From contig JBGTBQ010000091.1 of the NCBI GenBank assembly GCA_041749275.1, positions 1-8,884 of the forward strand: DNA of 8,884 nt. The letters are read 5' to 3'. The DNA is from JBGTBQ01 sp041749275. GTDB taxonomy: Bacteria > Acidobacteriota > Blastocatellia > Pyrinomonadales > Pyrinomonadaceae. Below, one piece after another: positions 1-6,900 of the stretch (position 1 is its first letter; each line of letters opens with the position of its first letter). Below the pieces are notes generated by a model. That model made no database searches and was not told the DNA's origin. It was given only the letters and a program-made list of their open reading frames with translations. A program made the position numbers and the translations under genes.

Positions 1-72
1 GTTCAGAGGCGGGCGATGCCCGCCGGCTCAATCCTCAATGGTCGAGCCGGCGGGCATCGCCCGCCTCTGAAC
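1..72. repeat. Perfect long inverted repeat (29-bp arms, 14-nt loop)
   Basis: Positions 1-29 and 44-72 are exact reverse complements with a 14-nt spacer at 30-43. The next pair inwards (30 A, 43 C) does not match. The outer boundary cannot be judged because the window begins at position 1. Each arm also contains a smaller palindrome, GCGGGC-GAT-GCCCGC, so the element could fold as one long hairpin or as two small ones. There is no run of T after either arm, so it is not a typical intrinsic terminator, although a hairpin this stable could slow transcription or protect mRNA ends. It lies 47 bp upstream of the preferred start of the 701-aa gene. It is most likely a dispersed REP-like or MITE-like intergenic element; copy number cannot be seen from here. 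Confidence 0.9.
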
Positions 73-105
73 GATAGCTGTCCGGTCGCGCATCAGCATC
101 AATGC

Positions 106-111
106 AGGAAG
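106..111 (+). promoter_or_regulatory. Shine-Dalgarno sequence deciding the start of the 701-aa gene
   Basis: AGGAAG lies 8 nt before the ATG at 120. The upstream in-frame ATG at 102 has no purine-rich sequence ahead of it. The site therefore favours initiation at 120, which drops the six N-terminal residues MQEARG. Confidence 0.55.
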
Positions 112-119
112 CCCGCGGG

Positions 120-2225
120 ATGAATCCCTCGAAAAGTCGTCCATATCCAAACCTGCCGGAACGATTCCGCCACCTCATCGCGCACGAGTTCGAGCACGGC
201 GCGCTCGCCTTATTCGACGAGTTCCTTCCGCGCCGGGTCTACTGTCGGAACTTCGCTTTAAAACTCATCGGCATGGCAAGGCGGGACGCCGGCGAATCGT
301 GGGAACTCAGACGCCTCGCCGCCCTGATGCTTGAGAACCATCTGCTAAAGCTCGCTCCCGATAACACGGAGGAATTCGATCTCATTCTCGTTCAACTGGG
401 TCTCAAAACCTCTCCGGGGAAGGGCCACGACATCGCCGACTCCGTCCTCACAGAAGGCTACTCCACGACGCATCTCTGCCGCTTCATCGTGGAGTTTCGC
501 CGCCGGCTCGAAAGGCTCAACCGAGTTCATGAAAAACTATCGGGGGGCCGGATAACGTTGAGCGCGTTACAAGATTTCATCGGCCTCTCTAAACGCGAGT
601 GTAAAATTTCGGTCGCCAGATATCTGTTCGGTTCGGCGGAAGTGGTCGAGCGGATCGTCAGGCAGGTCAGAACTTCAAGAGGCGTTCCGGACTTAGACCA
701 CCGAGAGCCTCCGCACGTCGCCGACGAGGTGGCGCACACGTTGGAACTGCTGCCCCGCTACGAGGCGGAAATCCTGCGCGGCCTCTGCCGGTCTCCCGTC
801 ATCTACTGGGTTTCCGAAGCCGTCGGTTCCGAGCTTAATTCGCTCGTCGAATACCCATTGACGACAGTGGTGCTGGTCGTTAAGCCGCCGGGAAGCGCGC
901 TCGAATTCGAGATTAAAAGGGCCGGGAAAAGAGAAGCCCCCGCGCTCAATGTCGTCTACCAGCGAAAGGGCTACACCGTCCCTGCCCCGCATCGTCTCGA
1001 CGGGGGCAGCATGTTGTCGTTCCTGCGCCACGAAGCGGGGGTCGCCTCGCGGTTCTCGACCGTCTACCGCCGGGTACACGCGGAGCACGCTTCGATGTCC
1101 ATGATGGTTTCGCGGTCGTCAATCTTCGGCGTCCCCGCGAGTGGCGCCGAAGAAAACATCCTCGAATACTTCACGAATCCACATCACTTCGGCGACGCCT
1201 TTCACGACATGCGCGCGGCCATGAAGGATTGCGTCTACGCCTTTAACGACCATGACAGACCGAACGCGATCAAGCTGCCGGGCGCCTTCGCCCTCGCGGT
1301 ACAGTTCCTCAACCGCTCCACGCCCGGACAGGCCATTCTCAGCGGCACGAGTTCGTTTCGTCTGGACAAGGTCGCCGCGTATCTCTCGGCGCGCGGGCCG
1401 GAAATCTATTTCAAGCAGGGTTTGCAAGCTGACTATTCGCGGCGCGACGCGCGGCGTCTGGCCGATGACATACTTGAAGAAGTGCTGGGACTCTATACGC
1501 CGCCCGCCGTCGCCTACCGGAGCCATCGGCAATACGTGGCCGCGGCCTTCACGATCGCAATAAATCGCGCCCGCGCCGACCGTATTTTCCTGAATTCGGT
1601 TGAGCAGCTTGGAAAGTTCTGGGGCACGCTGCTCGCCGTCCGTGGCTTTTCGTGGGGCGAAAGTTTCGTCGCGCGCAACATCGGCCTCAAGAGTTTCTTT
1701 GAAGACGGCCACTGGCAAGTCAAACTCATCTTCATGGATCACGACTGCCTCAACATGGCCGATAAGTCGGAGCGTGATTTCGAGTCGCTCCACGCTTTCA
1801 ACGGCATCGCAACGGACGCGCGCTACATCGGAGGCGATTTAATCACCACGACCGAACGGCAAACGGCGCTCTACTTTCTCAAAGAGATTTACCGCGTTCC
1901 GGAAACTGTCCGCGACGAAGGCAAGGCGCGGCTCTACGACGCGATCCGCAAAGCCTACCGGGCCACGCACGACGCGATGTTGACGAGACCGGAACTCGGC
2001 GAACTCTTTCATCAGGTTTTCCTCGCACGCCTCCGCGACTGGGACATGATCGTCGCCGGCTATCTTGAAATGAAATCCAACGGCTCGGACGTGGCGGCGT
2101 GGAAAAAGAAGGTGAAGAAGTCGCTGAAAGAAAAAGGGTATGGCCGAGGTTTGATCGAGACGCATTTGAAGACGATAGAAACGCACTCCCGCTTTCTCGA
2201 AAAGCAAGCCTTTCTTTATCACTGA
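120..2225 (+). CDS. Large protein of unknown function with possible kinase-like fold
   Basis: I do not recognise this 701-aa protein (numbering from Met at 120; 707 aa if the ATG at 102 is used). No signal peptide or transmembrane segment is visible, so it is probably cytosolic. Residues 1-190 are mostly helical and rich in Arg, Leu and Glu. From about 245 the pattern faintly resembles a protein-kinase-like fold, as in aminoglycoside kinases or the DUF4135 region of LanM lanthipeptide synthetases: strand-like TVVLVVKPPG then EFEIKRAG with Lys266 as a candidate ATP-binding Lys; LRHEAG with Glu305 as a candidate helix-C Glu; GFSWGESFVARNIGLK with Asn520 where a catalytic loop would lie; and VKLIFMDHD (Asp540, Asp542) where a metal-binding Asp would lie. 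A canonical HxD is missing. The C-terminus (from about 655) is a basic helix. It is alone on its strand and converges with the glycosyltransferase run. The coding call is firm; the fold suggestion is inference. Confidence 0.85.
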   Translation: MNPSKSRPYPNLPERFRHLIAHEFEHGALALFDEFLPRRVYCRNFALKLIGMARRDAGESWELRRLAALMLENHLLKLAPDNTEEFDLILVQLGLKTSPGKGHDIADSVLTEGYSTTHLCRFIVEFRRRLERLNRVHEKLSGGRITLSALQDFIGLSKRECKISVARYLFGSAEVVERIVRQVRTSRGVPDLDHREPPHVADEVAHTLELLPRYEAEILRGLCRSPVIYWVSEAVGSELNSLVEYPLTTVVLVVKPPGSALEFEIKRAGKREAPALNVVYQRKGYTVPAPHRLDGGSMLSFLRHEAGVASRFSTVYRRVHAEHASMSMMVSRSSIFGVPASGAEENILEYFTNPHHFGDAFHDMRAAMKDCVYAFNDHDRPNAIKLPGAFALAVQFLNRSTPGQAILSGTSSFRLDKVAAYLSARGPEIYFKQGLQADYSRRDARRLADDILEEVLGLYTPPAVAYRSHRQYVAAAFTIAINRARADRIFLNSVEQLGKFWGTLLAVRGFSWGESFVARNIGLKSFFEDGHWQVKLIFMDHDCLNMADKSERDFESLHAFNGIATDARYIGGDLITTTERQTALYFLKEIYRVPETVRDEGKARLYDAIRKAYRATHDAMLTRPELGELFHQVFLARLRDWDMIVAGYLEMKSNGSDVAAWKKKVKKSLKEKGYGRGLIETHLKTIETHSRFLEKQAFLYH

Positions 2226-2938
2226 ACCGGGTACTTGCGCTTCAGTTGTTCGTAGAGACAATCGGGGTGATATTGGTCGTTCTTATTTCTGTCCGCCCTC
2301 CGCCACATCTCATTCCACAGATGGACGGCATAAGTAGATTCGTCGAACAGCAGATTCGCGCGCGGGTCTAAGACGCCGGCCCATTCCAGATACCCGAGAG
2401 GGCAAAAGACCTGTGCGGGTTTGACGTATCGCTCAAGCGCGAACAGCCCGACCGCTTCATCTAACAATCTCGGCCCCGTCTCTCCCCAACGTAATTCATC
2501 CGGGTTCTTCGCGCGGCAGACGCGGCAGGTATGCGCCAGCAACGAACTTCCGGCGGGAGCCTTGATGATTCCGTTGTTGACTATTCGCGCGCCTTCGCTG
2601 TTCTCTTCGCTGGCGAAAACATATTCGTCGGGGAACGAAAAAGGCTTGAGACAAACCACATCCGTATCCACCCACCAGCCGCCTCTCTCCAAGAGAAGCT
2701 GATAGCGAAAGAAGTTCGCAAAGCCGGCGTAGGATTTTTCATGCTTGTATTGAAAGATGGACGAAGCGGGAAGTATCTCGTTAGCGTCGCGCACGAACGC
2801 ACCGCGCGGGATGTCCTTCACGTCGTCATAGACGTACAAGTGGTACTCGTGCCCGTGCGCCAGAAACGAAGCGATTGACAGGCGTTCCATGACGGAGAGC
2901 GCCGGGCCGATCCACAATCCCTGAATGATCGTTTTCAT
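2219..2938 (-). CDS. DXD-motif glycosyltransferase (GT-A, Gly_transf_sug / OCH1-like)
   Basis: A 239-aa glycosyltransferase that should transfer a sugar from a nucleotide-sugar donor to a surface or secreted glycan; donor and acceptor cannot be told from sequence. The hallmark is FFRYQLLLERGGWWVDTDVV (residues 76-95): a helix followed by GG and the metal-binding DTD at 91-93, as in the Gly_transf_sug (PF04488) and capsular polysaccharide families. Other matching elements are the N-terminal IIQGLWIG, a conserved-looking NNGIIKA (121-127), WGETGP (151-156) and the late AVHLWNEMW (His206), which may close the active site. There is no membrane segment or signal peptide. The ATG at 2938 overlaps the stop of the upstream glycosyltransferase as ATGA, which suggests translational coupling; a TTG at 2950 would add only MRRL. 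The 3' end overlaps the convergent 701-aa gene by 7 bp. Family assignment is confident, specificity unknown. Confidence 0.88.
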   Translation of the reverse strand: MKTIIQGLWIGPALSVMERLSIASFLAHGHEYHLYVYDDVKDIPRGAFVRDANEILPASSIFQYKHEKSYAGFANFFRYQLLLERGGWWVDTDVVCLKPFSFPDEYVFASEENSEGARIVNNGIIKAPAGSSLLAHTCRVCRAKNPDELRWGETGPRLLDEAVGLFALERYVKPAQVFCPLGYLEWAGVLDPRANLLFDESTYAVHLWNEMWRRADRNKNDQYHPDCLYEQLKRKYPVQ

Positions 2939-3891
2939 GAGTCGCCGCAAATCTGGTCTATCAGCCGGGCGCGGTCGCTCGTCTGATGCCGCTCCCGAAT
3001 CAACTCCTGCCCACGCCTCCGGACGACATCCAGTGCTTCATGATTCTTCTCGTCGAGCACGTACCGCACGCTCTCTTCCAAATCGCCGTTCGAGACGGGA
3101 AGATAATGCCTCCCCGCGATCAACCCAAGCTCGTTCAAACGTCCAGCCACCGCATCGTCCGCCAGCAGGAGCGCGCCCGTCGCCGGTATCTCGAAATATT
3201 TGGCGAGCACGTACCCGTACTTGCTGCTGTCCGTAAAGCCGGCTCGATGGTCGCGGATTTTTGCGGCGTATCCCTGACCGACATGTGCATTCAGCTCGTA
3301 ATCATAATCGCAGCGATAGCCCGGATGCGGGTGGTAGGCGATGGAGTAGGCGCGGCGTTCGTGCAGCCGCTTCATGCGTGTCCGCAGCGGGTAATGATGA
3401 TCGAGGCATCCGCTCAGGAAGATTGCGTTTTCCGGGTGGTCGTTAAAGCGGAGCAGGAAGTCGGGAGAGGCCGAGTGCGGAACCCAGACGATGCGCTTAA
3501 CTTTGGTCAGGCGCGGATAAAAATTGTCGAAGGCGTAGGCGTAGCTGGAGAGAATGGTATCGCACATCGTATAGCATAAAAATTTTCTCAGCCCCTCTCC
3601 CCTGTAACCCCAGTGCAGGTCGTCCGCGAAGATACATTTATGACAGTCGAGATGCAGGACATCGTAAGCGTGCTCGACGAGGAAAGAGTAGCCCTCCCAA
3701 AATAAGATGACCTCCGGCAGTTCGCCGAATTCTTGCAGGAGCCTTTCCCGGACCGTCCCCCGTCCCTTCAATAATTGAAGGGTTTCGATGTGTTTCCACC
3801 CATGATTCTTCATGAGGTCGGTGATGACGTAGTAAAACTCTCGGCTGACGTACCTCTTCCACAAGTCCAATTCAGACACGATCAGCTTCAT
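2935..3891 (-). CDS. Glycosyltransferase, GT-B-like, CgeB / Glyco_trans_1_2 type
   Basis: A 318-aa protein resembling CgeB-type or spore-maturation-type glycosyltransferases. The clearest part is the C-terminal domain: YGYVLAKYFEIPATGALLLADD (225-246), with the Glu-x-x-Ala/Thr-x-Gly pattern (Glu234, Gly239) of the GT4-like nucleotide-sugar pocket, then NELGLIAGRHYLPVSNGDLEESVRYVLD (253-280), typical of PF13524. Between them IFLSGCLDHHYPLRTRMKRL (157-176) looks like the start of the second Rossmann half, where family members announce a new domain with a G-x-x-x-x-x-Y-P-x-R pattern. The N-terminal half has LPEVILFWEGY and HLDCHKCIFADDLHWG, consistent with an acceptor-binding Rossmann domain. 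No signal peptide or membrane helix is seen. ATG at 3891 has only a weak ribosome site. It is followed with a 4-nt overlap by the DXD glycosyltransferase, so the two probably act on the same glycan. Substrate is unknown. Confidence 0.82.
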   Translation of the reverse strand: MKLIVSELDLWKRYVSREFYYVITDLMKNHGWKHIETLQLLKGRGTVRERLLQEFGELPEVILFWEGYSFLVEHAYDVLHLDCHKCIFADDLHWGYRGEGLRKFLCYTMCDTILSSYAYAFDNFYPRLTKVKRIVWVPHSASPDFLLRFNDHPENAIFLSGCLDHHYPLRTRMKRLHERRAYSIAYHPHPGYRCDYDYELNAHVGQGYAAKIRDHRAGFTDSSKYGYVLAKYFEIPATGALLLADDAVAGRLNELGLIAGRHYLPVSNGDLEESVRYVLDEKNHEALDVVRRRGQELIRERHQTSDRARLIDQICGDS

Positions 3892-3972
3892 TCGCTTGAG
3901 ACCAGACGTGGCACGCGCGGGTTATCTGCTCATCGCGCCTCCGGCGCAAACAACGACTCTCCAAACATCCTG
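3892..3972. other. 81-nt spacer between phosphatase-fusion gene and glycosyltransferase
   Basis: No gene or strong terminator is visible. A small inverted repeat GCGCC-TCC-GGCGC lies near 3935-3947 but has no T-run next to it, so transcription may continue into the glycosyltransferase genes. No convincing -35/-10 pair was found on the minus strand. Confidence 0.4.
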
Positions 3973-5628
3973 TTAAAAACTCGGACTCAGTTGAGCCTTA
4001 TCCAGATGCCGCCGAATCAGTTCGCGTAGCTGTGCGGCGCATTGCAGATAAGCTTCGAGCGGGCTGCCTATCGGGTCGGCGATGTCGCCCGCGGGGTCGA
4101 GGCAGAAAGTCTTTCCGGCCACCGACGGAAGCAACTCGATGACCGCTTGGCGATGAGCGGCGGTCATGCAGAAAATCATTTCGGCCTGTTCAGCTAATTC
4201 TTCCGTGAGGTTGCGCGCGGCGTGGGGCCGCACGGGCACATCCAGCGAGCGCAGCGCCTGTTGCGCTTCGGGCGTCAGCGGCGCGCCCGTCCTCGCGGTG
4301 ACTCCGGCGCTGAGAGCCTGCGCGTTGACCGTCTCCAGCGTCTCGAACGGTATCTTCATGCGCGCGGCAATCTCCGCGTTGGCGATAGCGGCGGCCATCG
4401 GCGAGCGGCAGGTGTTGCCGCTGCACACAAAAAGAAAGAGCCGGCGACGTGGTTTGTCGGCTTGTTCCGCGCCGCCCGTTCGTTGCTGAAAGGCGTGGGC
4501 CGTCCCCGCCGGTACCGCTTGAGCGCCCGGCGAATTGACCGGCTGACGCCCCCCGCCAGCCGCAACGCCAACGAGCGCGCGGAAGACGCGGGCGAGCGAA
4601 TTTCCGAGGTAGCCGAAAGTCCGCAGCGGGTGGTGGAGCGGCGACAAAAAGAGCAGCGCGACGGCGATCAATCCCGCGCCGCCGAGTTGCGCCGCGCTCG
4701 GCGGTCTCTGTCCGTAGAACAGCGCGAGCACGTAGGAAGCGAAAAGACCCGCCAGCAGACTAGAGCCGCGGTTCAGCGGGATGCAGAAAGTGTTCTCGCG
4801 GCAGTCGAGATAAATGAGCGTGCCGAAACAGTAGAGACAAGCGTAGAGCGCTCCAATGATGAGCGCCGGGAGAGTGACGCTGCCGGCAAAGAGACCCGTG
4901 AAGCCGAGACGCAGTTCCGACATGATCTCGCCCTTGCCAATCAGGGCGAAGACGGCGGGTATCACCAACAGAAAGAACATCGCCGCCAACTGCTCTTCGA
5001 CGAAGTAACGATAAGTCGCCGCCGGGTCGGTTGACTTCGCCATGCTGGTGACGCACGGAATACGCAGAACGTAACCCGTGAGATAAGCGACGATGGTCAG
5101 CGAAGCGAGGGTGGTCAGCCGGTAGTTGTTAACATCAGCTAAGGCAATCAGGATGGCCGGCACCGTGACCGCGAAGGCGGCCCACGAGAACCAGCGCACG
5201 CGACGCTTGAACAGACGGTCAACGACGGGCGCGATGATCAGCACCCCGCCGCGCATCAGCAGGAGCGCGAAGACGATTGAGACGCCGGTGTAGGTGAAAG
5301 TAAGTGTCGTCGTCCCGATGATGATGGCCGTGCCGAAACCTGAAAGAAGGACGAGACGGTTGCTTGGAAACGGTATGCTCAGACCGAAGAATTGACGGCG
5401 GCTTGCGTACTGCCACCAGCCTTTGAACGAGACGATTGTCGTCATCACAATGGCCGTGGAGATGACGACGGCGGGCAGCAAGCGGAAGCCGGAGACCCCA
5501 CTGCTCACGCCCGGCCACAGCCCTCCGGTGGTGACTTTGATAAATGCGCTGTAGGGCGCGTAGAAGCAGAAATATCCGAGCGCCAGCCCCCAGATTGTGA
5601 GTTTGAATTGTCGTTGAGCCAAAGCCAT
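3973..5628 (-). CDS. DMT-like membrane protein fused to low-molecular-weight (arginine/tyrosine) phosphatase
   Basis: A 551-aa fusion (numbering from ATG at 5628). Residues about 8-332 are an integral membrane domain with roughly ten hydrophobic segments, in two halves that resemble EamA/DMT transporters: the first ends with VFALLLMRGGVLIIAPVVDRLFKRRVRW, the second with NRGSSLLAGLFASYVLALFYGQRPPSAAQLGGAGLIAVALL. A Gly/Pro/Ala/Gln-rich linker (about 355-390) follows. Residues 396-551 are a complete LMW phosphatase: FVCSGNTCRSPMA with nucleophile Cys402, Cys407, Arg408 and Ser409, and general acid Asp518 in IADPIG, followed by the usual Y-x(6)-L-x-x-L helix. Thr406 in the loop matches B. subtilis YwlE, where that Thr favours phosphoarginine, rather than the Ile/Leu of tyrosine phosphatases. 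The phosphatase is expected on the cytoplasmic face. ATG at 5628 has GGAG at 5641-5638, 9 nt upstream; a TTG at 5643 would consume that site. The gene sits between a flavoprotein and two glycosyltransferases. Transported substrate and phosphatase target are unknown. Confidence 0.85.
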   Translation of the reverse strand: MALAQRQFKLTIWGLALGYFCFYAPYSAFIKVTTGGLWPGVSSGVSGFRLLPAVVISTAIVMTTIVSFKGWWQYASRRQFFGLSIPFPSNRLVLLSGFGTAIIIGTTTLTFTYTGVSIVFALLLMRGGVLIIAPVVDRLFKRRVRWFSWAAFAVTVPAILIALADVNNYRLTTLASLTIVAYLTGYVLRIPCVTSMAKSTDPAATYRYFVEEQLAAMFFLLVIPAVFALIGKGEIMSELRLGFTGLFAGSVTLPALIIGALYACLYCFGTLIYLDCRENTFCIPLNRGSSLLAGLFASYVLALFYGQRPPSAAQLGGAGLIAVALLFLSPLHHPLRTFGYLGNSLARVFRALVGVAAGGGRQPVNSPGAQAVPAGTAHAFQQRTGGAEQADKPRRRLFLFVCSGNTCRSPMAAAIANAEIAARMKIPFETLETVNAQALSAGVTARTGAPLTPEAQQALRSLDVPVRPHAARNLTEELAEQAEMIFCMTAAHRQAVIELLPSVAGKTFCLDPAGDIADPIGSPLEAYLQCAAQLRELIRRHLDKAQLSPSF

Positions 5629-5637
5629 TTCTTTACG

Positions 5638-5641
5638 CTCC
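5638..5641 (-). promoter_or_regulatory. Shine-Dalgarno sequence deciding the start of the membrane-phosphatase gene
   Basis: On the minus strand GGAG ends 9 nt before the ATG at 5628. The alternative in-frame TTG at 5643 overlaps this site and has none of its own, so the ATG is preferred. Confidence 0.5.
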
Positions 5642-5664
5642 AAATCTCAACCAGTCGTGGGGGC

Positions 5665-5681
5665 GAGGTGAATCTCACCTC
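5665..5681. repeat. Small inverted repeat in the flavoprotein / membrane-phosphatase spacer
   Basis: GAGGTGA (5665-5671), a 3-nt loop ATC and TCACCTC (5675-5681) form a perfect 7-bp hairpin in the 68-nt gap between the two genes. No T-run follows on the minus strand, so I do not call a terminator; a role in mRNA processing is possible but unproven. Confidence 0.4.
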
Positions 5682-5696
5682 AACGATGAGGCTCCG

Positions 5697-6857
5697 TCAT
5701 GGTTTGTAGAAGGACGGATCGTGAGTCAGTCCGAGGACTGATTTTCCGATCATGGCGAGGATGTGGTCGTCGTTGTCGTGACGGACGTAAAAAGAGAGGT
5801 CACGGTAGATGCGCTCCAGCGGGCTGGGACGATTGAGGCAGCGCGCGCCGCACGCGCGGATGCAGCGCTTGACCGTCTCTTCCGCCAGATGCTCGATGAC
5901 ATGACGCGCGCGGCTGCCGGCCATCCGCGCCTCCGCATACTTGCCCGTCTCCCACAAACGCGCGACGTGCCGCAGCCACAGGTGCGCCGTCTCCACGTCA
6001 ACCGACATCTGGCCGATGTGATGCTGGATGTACGGGTCTTCCGTCTTGTTCTGCGTCGTGACGTAATCGAGCGCGTACTCGTAAGCGGCTTCGGCGGCGC
6101 CTAAGAATGTCGCGGCGTAGTGCGGGATAAAGCAGGTCTGCCAACCCTCTTTGAGATACTGGCCGGGGTAGCCGATGAGGTTCGCATCGGGGATAAACGT
6201 GCGACGAAAATTGACGAGATAGCTGACGGTCGCGCGCATCCCGATGGGGTCCCACCATGAGCCGTCAATCTCCACGGTCGGGTCGGAGAGTTCGCAGGCC
6301 ATGAGAAGCTGCGTGTCCGGCGAAGCAGTTGCATGACGGACGCCGCCCGGCCCCGCCGTGTTGACCAGCAGAATCGCCCACTCGGCGCCGCCCGCGCTCG
6401 TCGCAAAGACCTTGTTGCCTTCGACGATGTAGCCGCCCTCCGTCTTTTCGACGCGAGTGCCGAAGCGCACAGTCTCGCCCGGCGCGCGCGCCTGCGGTTC
6501 GCCGCTCCACGCGACCCACTTCTGGCCGCGCTCCACGACGCCCTTGAACCACTTCGCCTTCTGCTCGCGCGTCGCCATCCCATCCAGCAGCACGAGCGAG
6601 TTGACGTGCCCCTCCCAACAACGCGCGAGCGACATGTCGGCCTTCGCCATCTCCTTCGTCATCATCCACAGCGTAAAGACATCGCCGCGATAAGGGCCGA
6701 GGCCGAGGCCGCCGTACTCTTGCGGGACGACCGGCGCGAGCAATCCCGCGTCGAACAGGTCGGCAAAGTCCTCCGCCGGGAAGGTCGCGGCCTCGTCGTA
6801 ATGGGCCGCGCGCGGCGCGAACTTCTCGCGCGCCAGCTCGCTCATACGTTCGACCAA
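5697..6857 (-). CDS. Acyl-CoA dehydrogenase-fold flavoprotein, divergent C-terminus; probable AUC start upstream
   Basis: A 386-aa acyl-CoA dehydrogenase superfamily protein (numbering from TTG at 6857). The N-terminal helical domain has FAPRAAHYDEAATFP and GLLAPVVPQEYGGLGLG (38-54). The beta-barrel FAD domain follows, with WVAWSGEPQARAPG (114-127), TEGGYIVEGNKVFATSAGGAEWAILL and DPIGMRAT (203-210). The C-terminal helical domain has GAAEAAYEYALDYV (253-266) and PLERIYRDL (346-354). The usual Y-x-G-T-x-E, which supplies the base of many true dehydrogenases, is absent; instead the end reads RHDNDDHILAMIGKSVLGL, as in the Acyl-CoA_dh_2 (PF08028) group that includes two-component flavin monooxygenases. 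It could therefore be a dehydrogenase with a relocated base or a monooxygenase; I cannot choose. TTG at 6857 cuts into helix 1 and has no ribosome site. The in-frame ATC at 6896 has an excellent one, so the protein is probably 399 aa. It starts just after aroDE. Confidence 0.88.
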   Translation of the reverse strand: MVERMSELAREKFAPRAAHYDEAATFPAEDFADLFDAGLLAPVVPQEYGGLGLGPYRGDVFTLWMMTKEMAKADMSLARCWEGHVNSLVLLDGMATREQKAKWFKGVVERGQKWVAWSGEPQARAPGETVRFGTRVEKTEGGYIVEGNKVFATSAGGAEWAILLVNTAGPGGVRHATASPDTQLLMACELSDPTVEIDGSWWDPIGMRATVSYLVNFRRTFIPDANLIGYPGQYLKEGWQTCFIPHYAATFLGAAEAAYEYALDYVTTQNKTEDPYIQHHIGQMSVDVETAHLWLRHVARLWETGKYAEARMAGSRARHVIEHLAEETVKRCIRACGARCLNRPSPLERIYRDLSFYVRHDNDDHILAMIGKSVLGLTHDPSFYKP

Positions 6858-6900
6858 CGCCCGGCGGTCACAAGTGAGATCAAGTTGGGTTTCGATAACG

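Noticed and set aside
1..72. CRISPR repeat or the end of an insertion sequence
   Set aside because: There is only one inverted pair, no regularly spaced direct repeats, and no transposase or target-site duplication is visible near it.
1119..1793. 224-aa open frame on the minus strand inside the 701-aa gene
   Set aside because: It is fully antisense to a much longer frame, contains no recognisable motif and is Arg/Val/Glu-rich as expected from the complement of GC-rich codons.
3973..4470. Arsenate reductase (ArsC) identity for the phosphatase domain
   Set aside because: The loop resembles thioredoxin-linked ArsC because both belong to the LMW-phosphatase fold, but the additional redox cysteines expected in ArsC are not evident, the IADPIG general-acid block fits phosphatases, and no ars genes are nearby.
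4222..5034. 270-aa open frame on the plus strand opposite the membrane-phosphatase gene
   Set aside because: It is Arg/Ala/Glu-rich without motifs, while the opposite strand encodes clear membrane helices and a complete phosphatase signature.
5680..5700. Seven-codon mini-frame starting with ATGA at the flavoprotein stop
   Set aside because: It encodes only MTEPHR, has no biased composition and ends well before the next gene; an ATGA by chance is likely.
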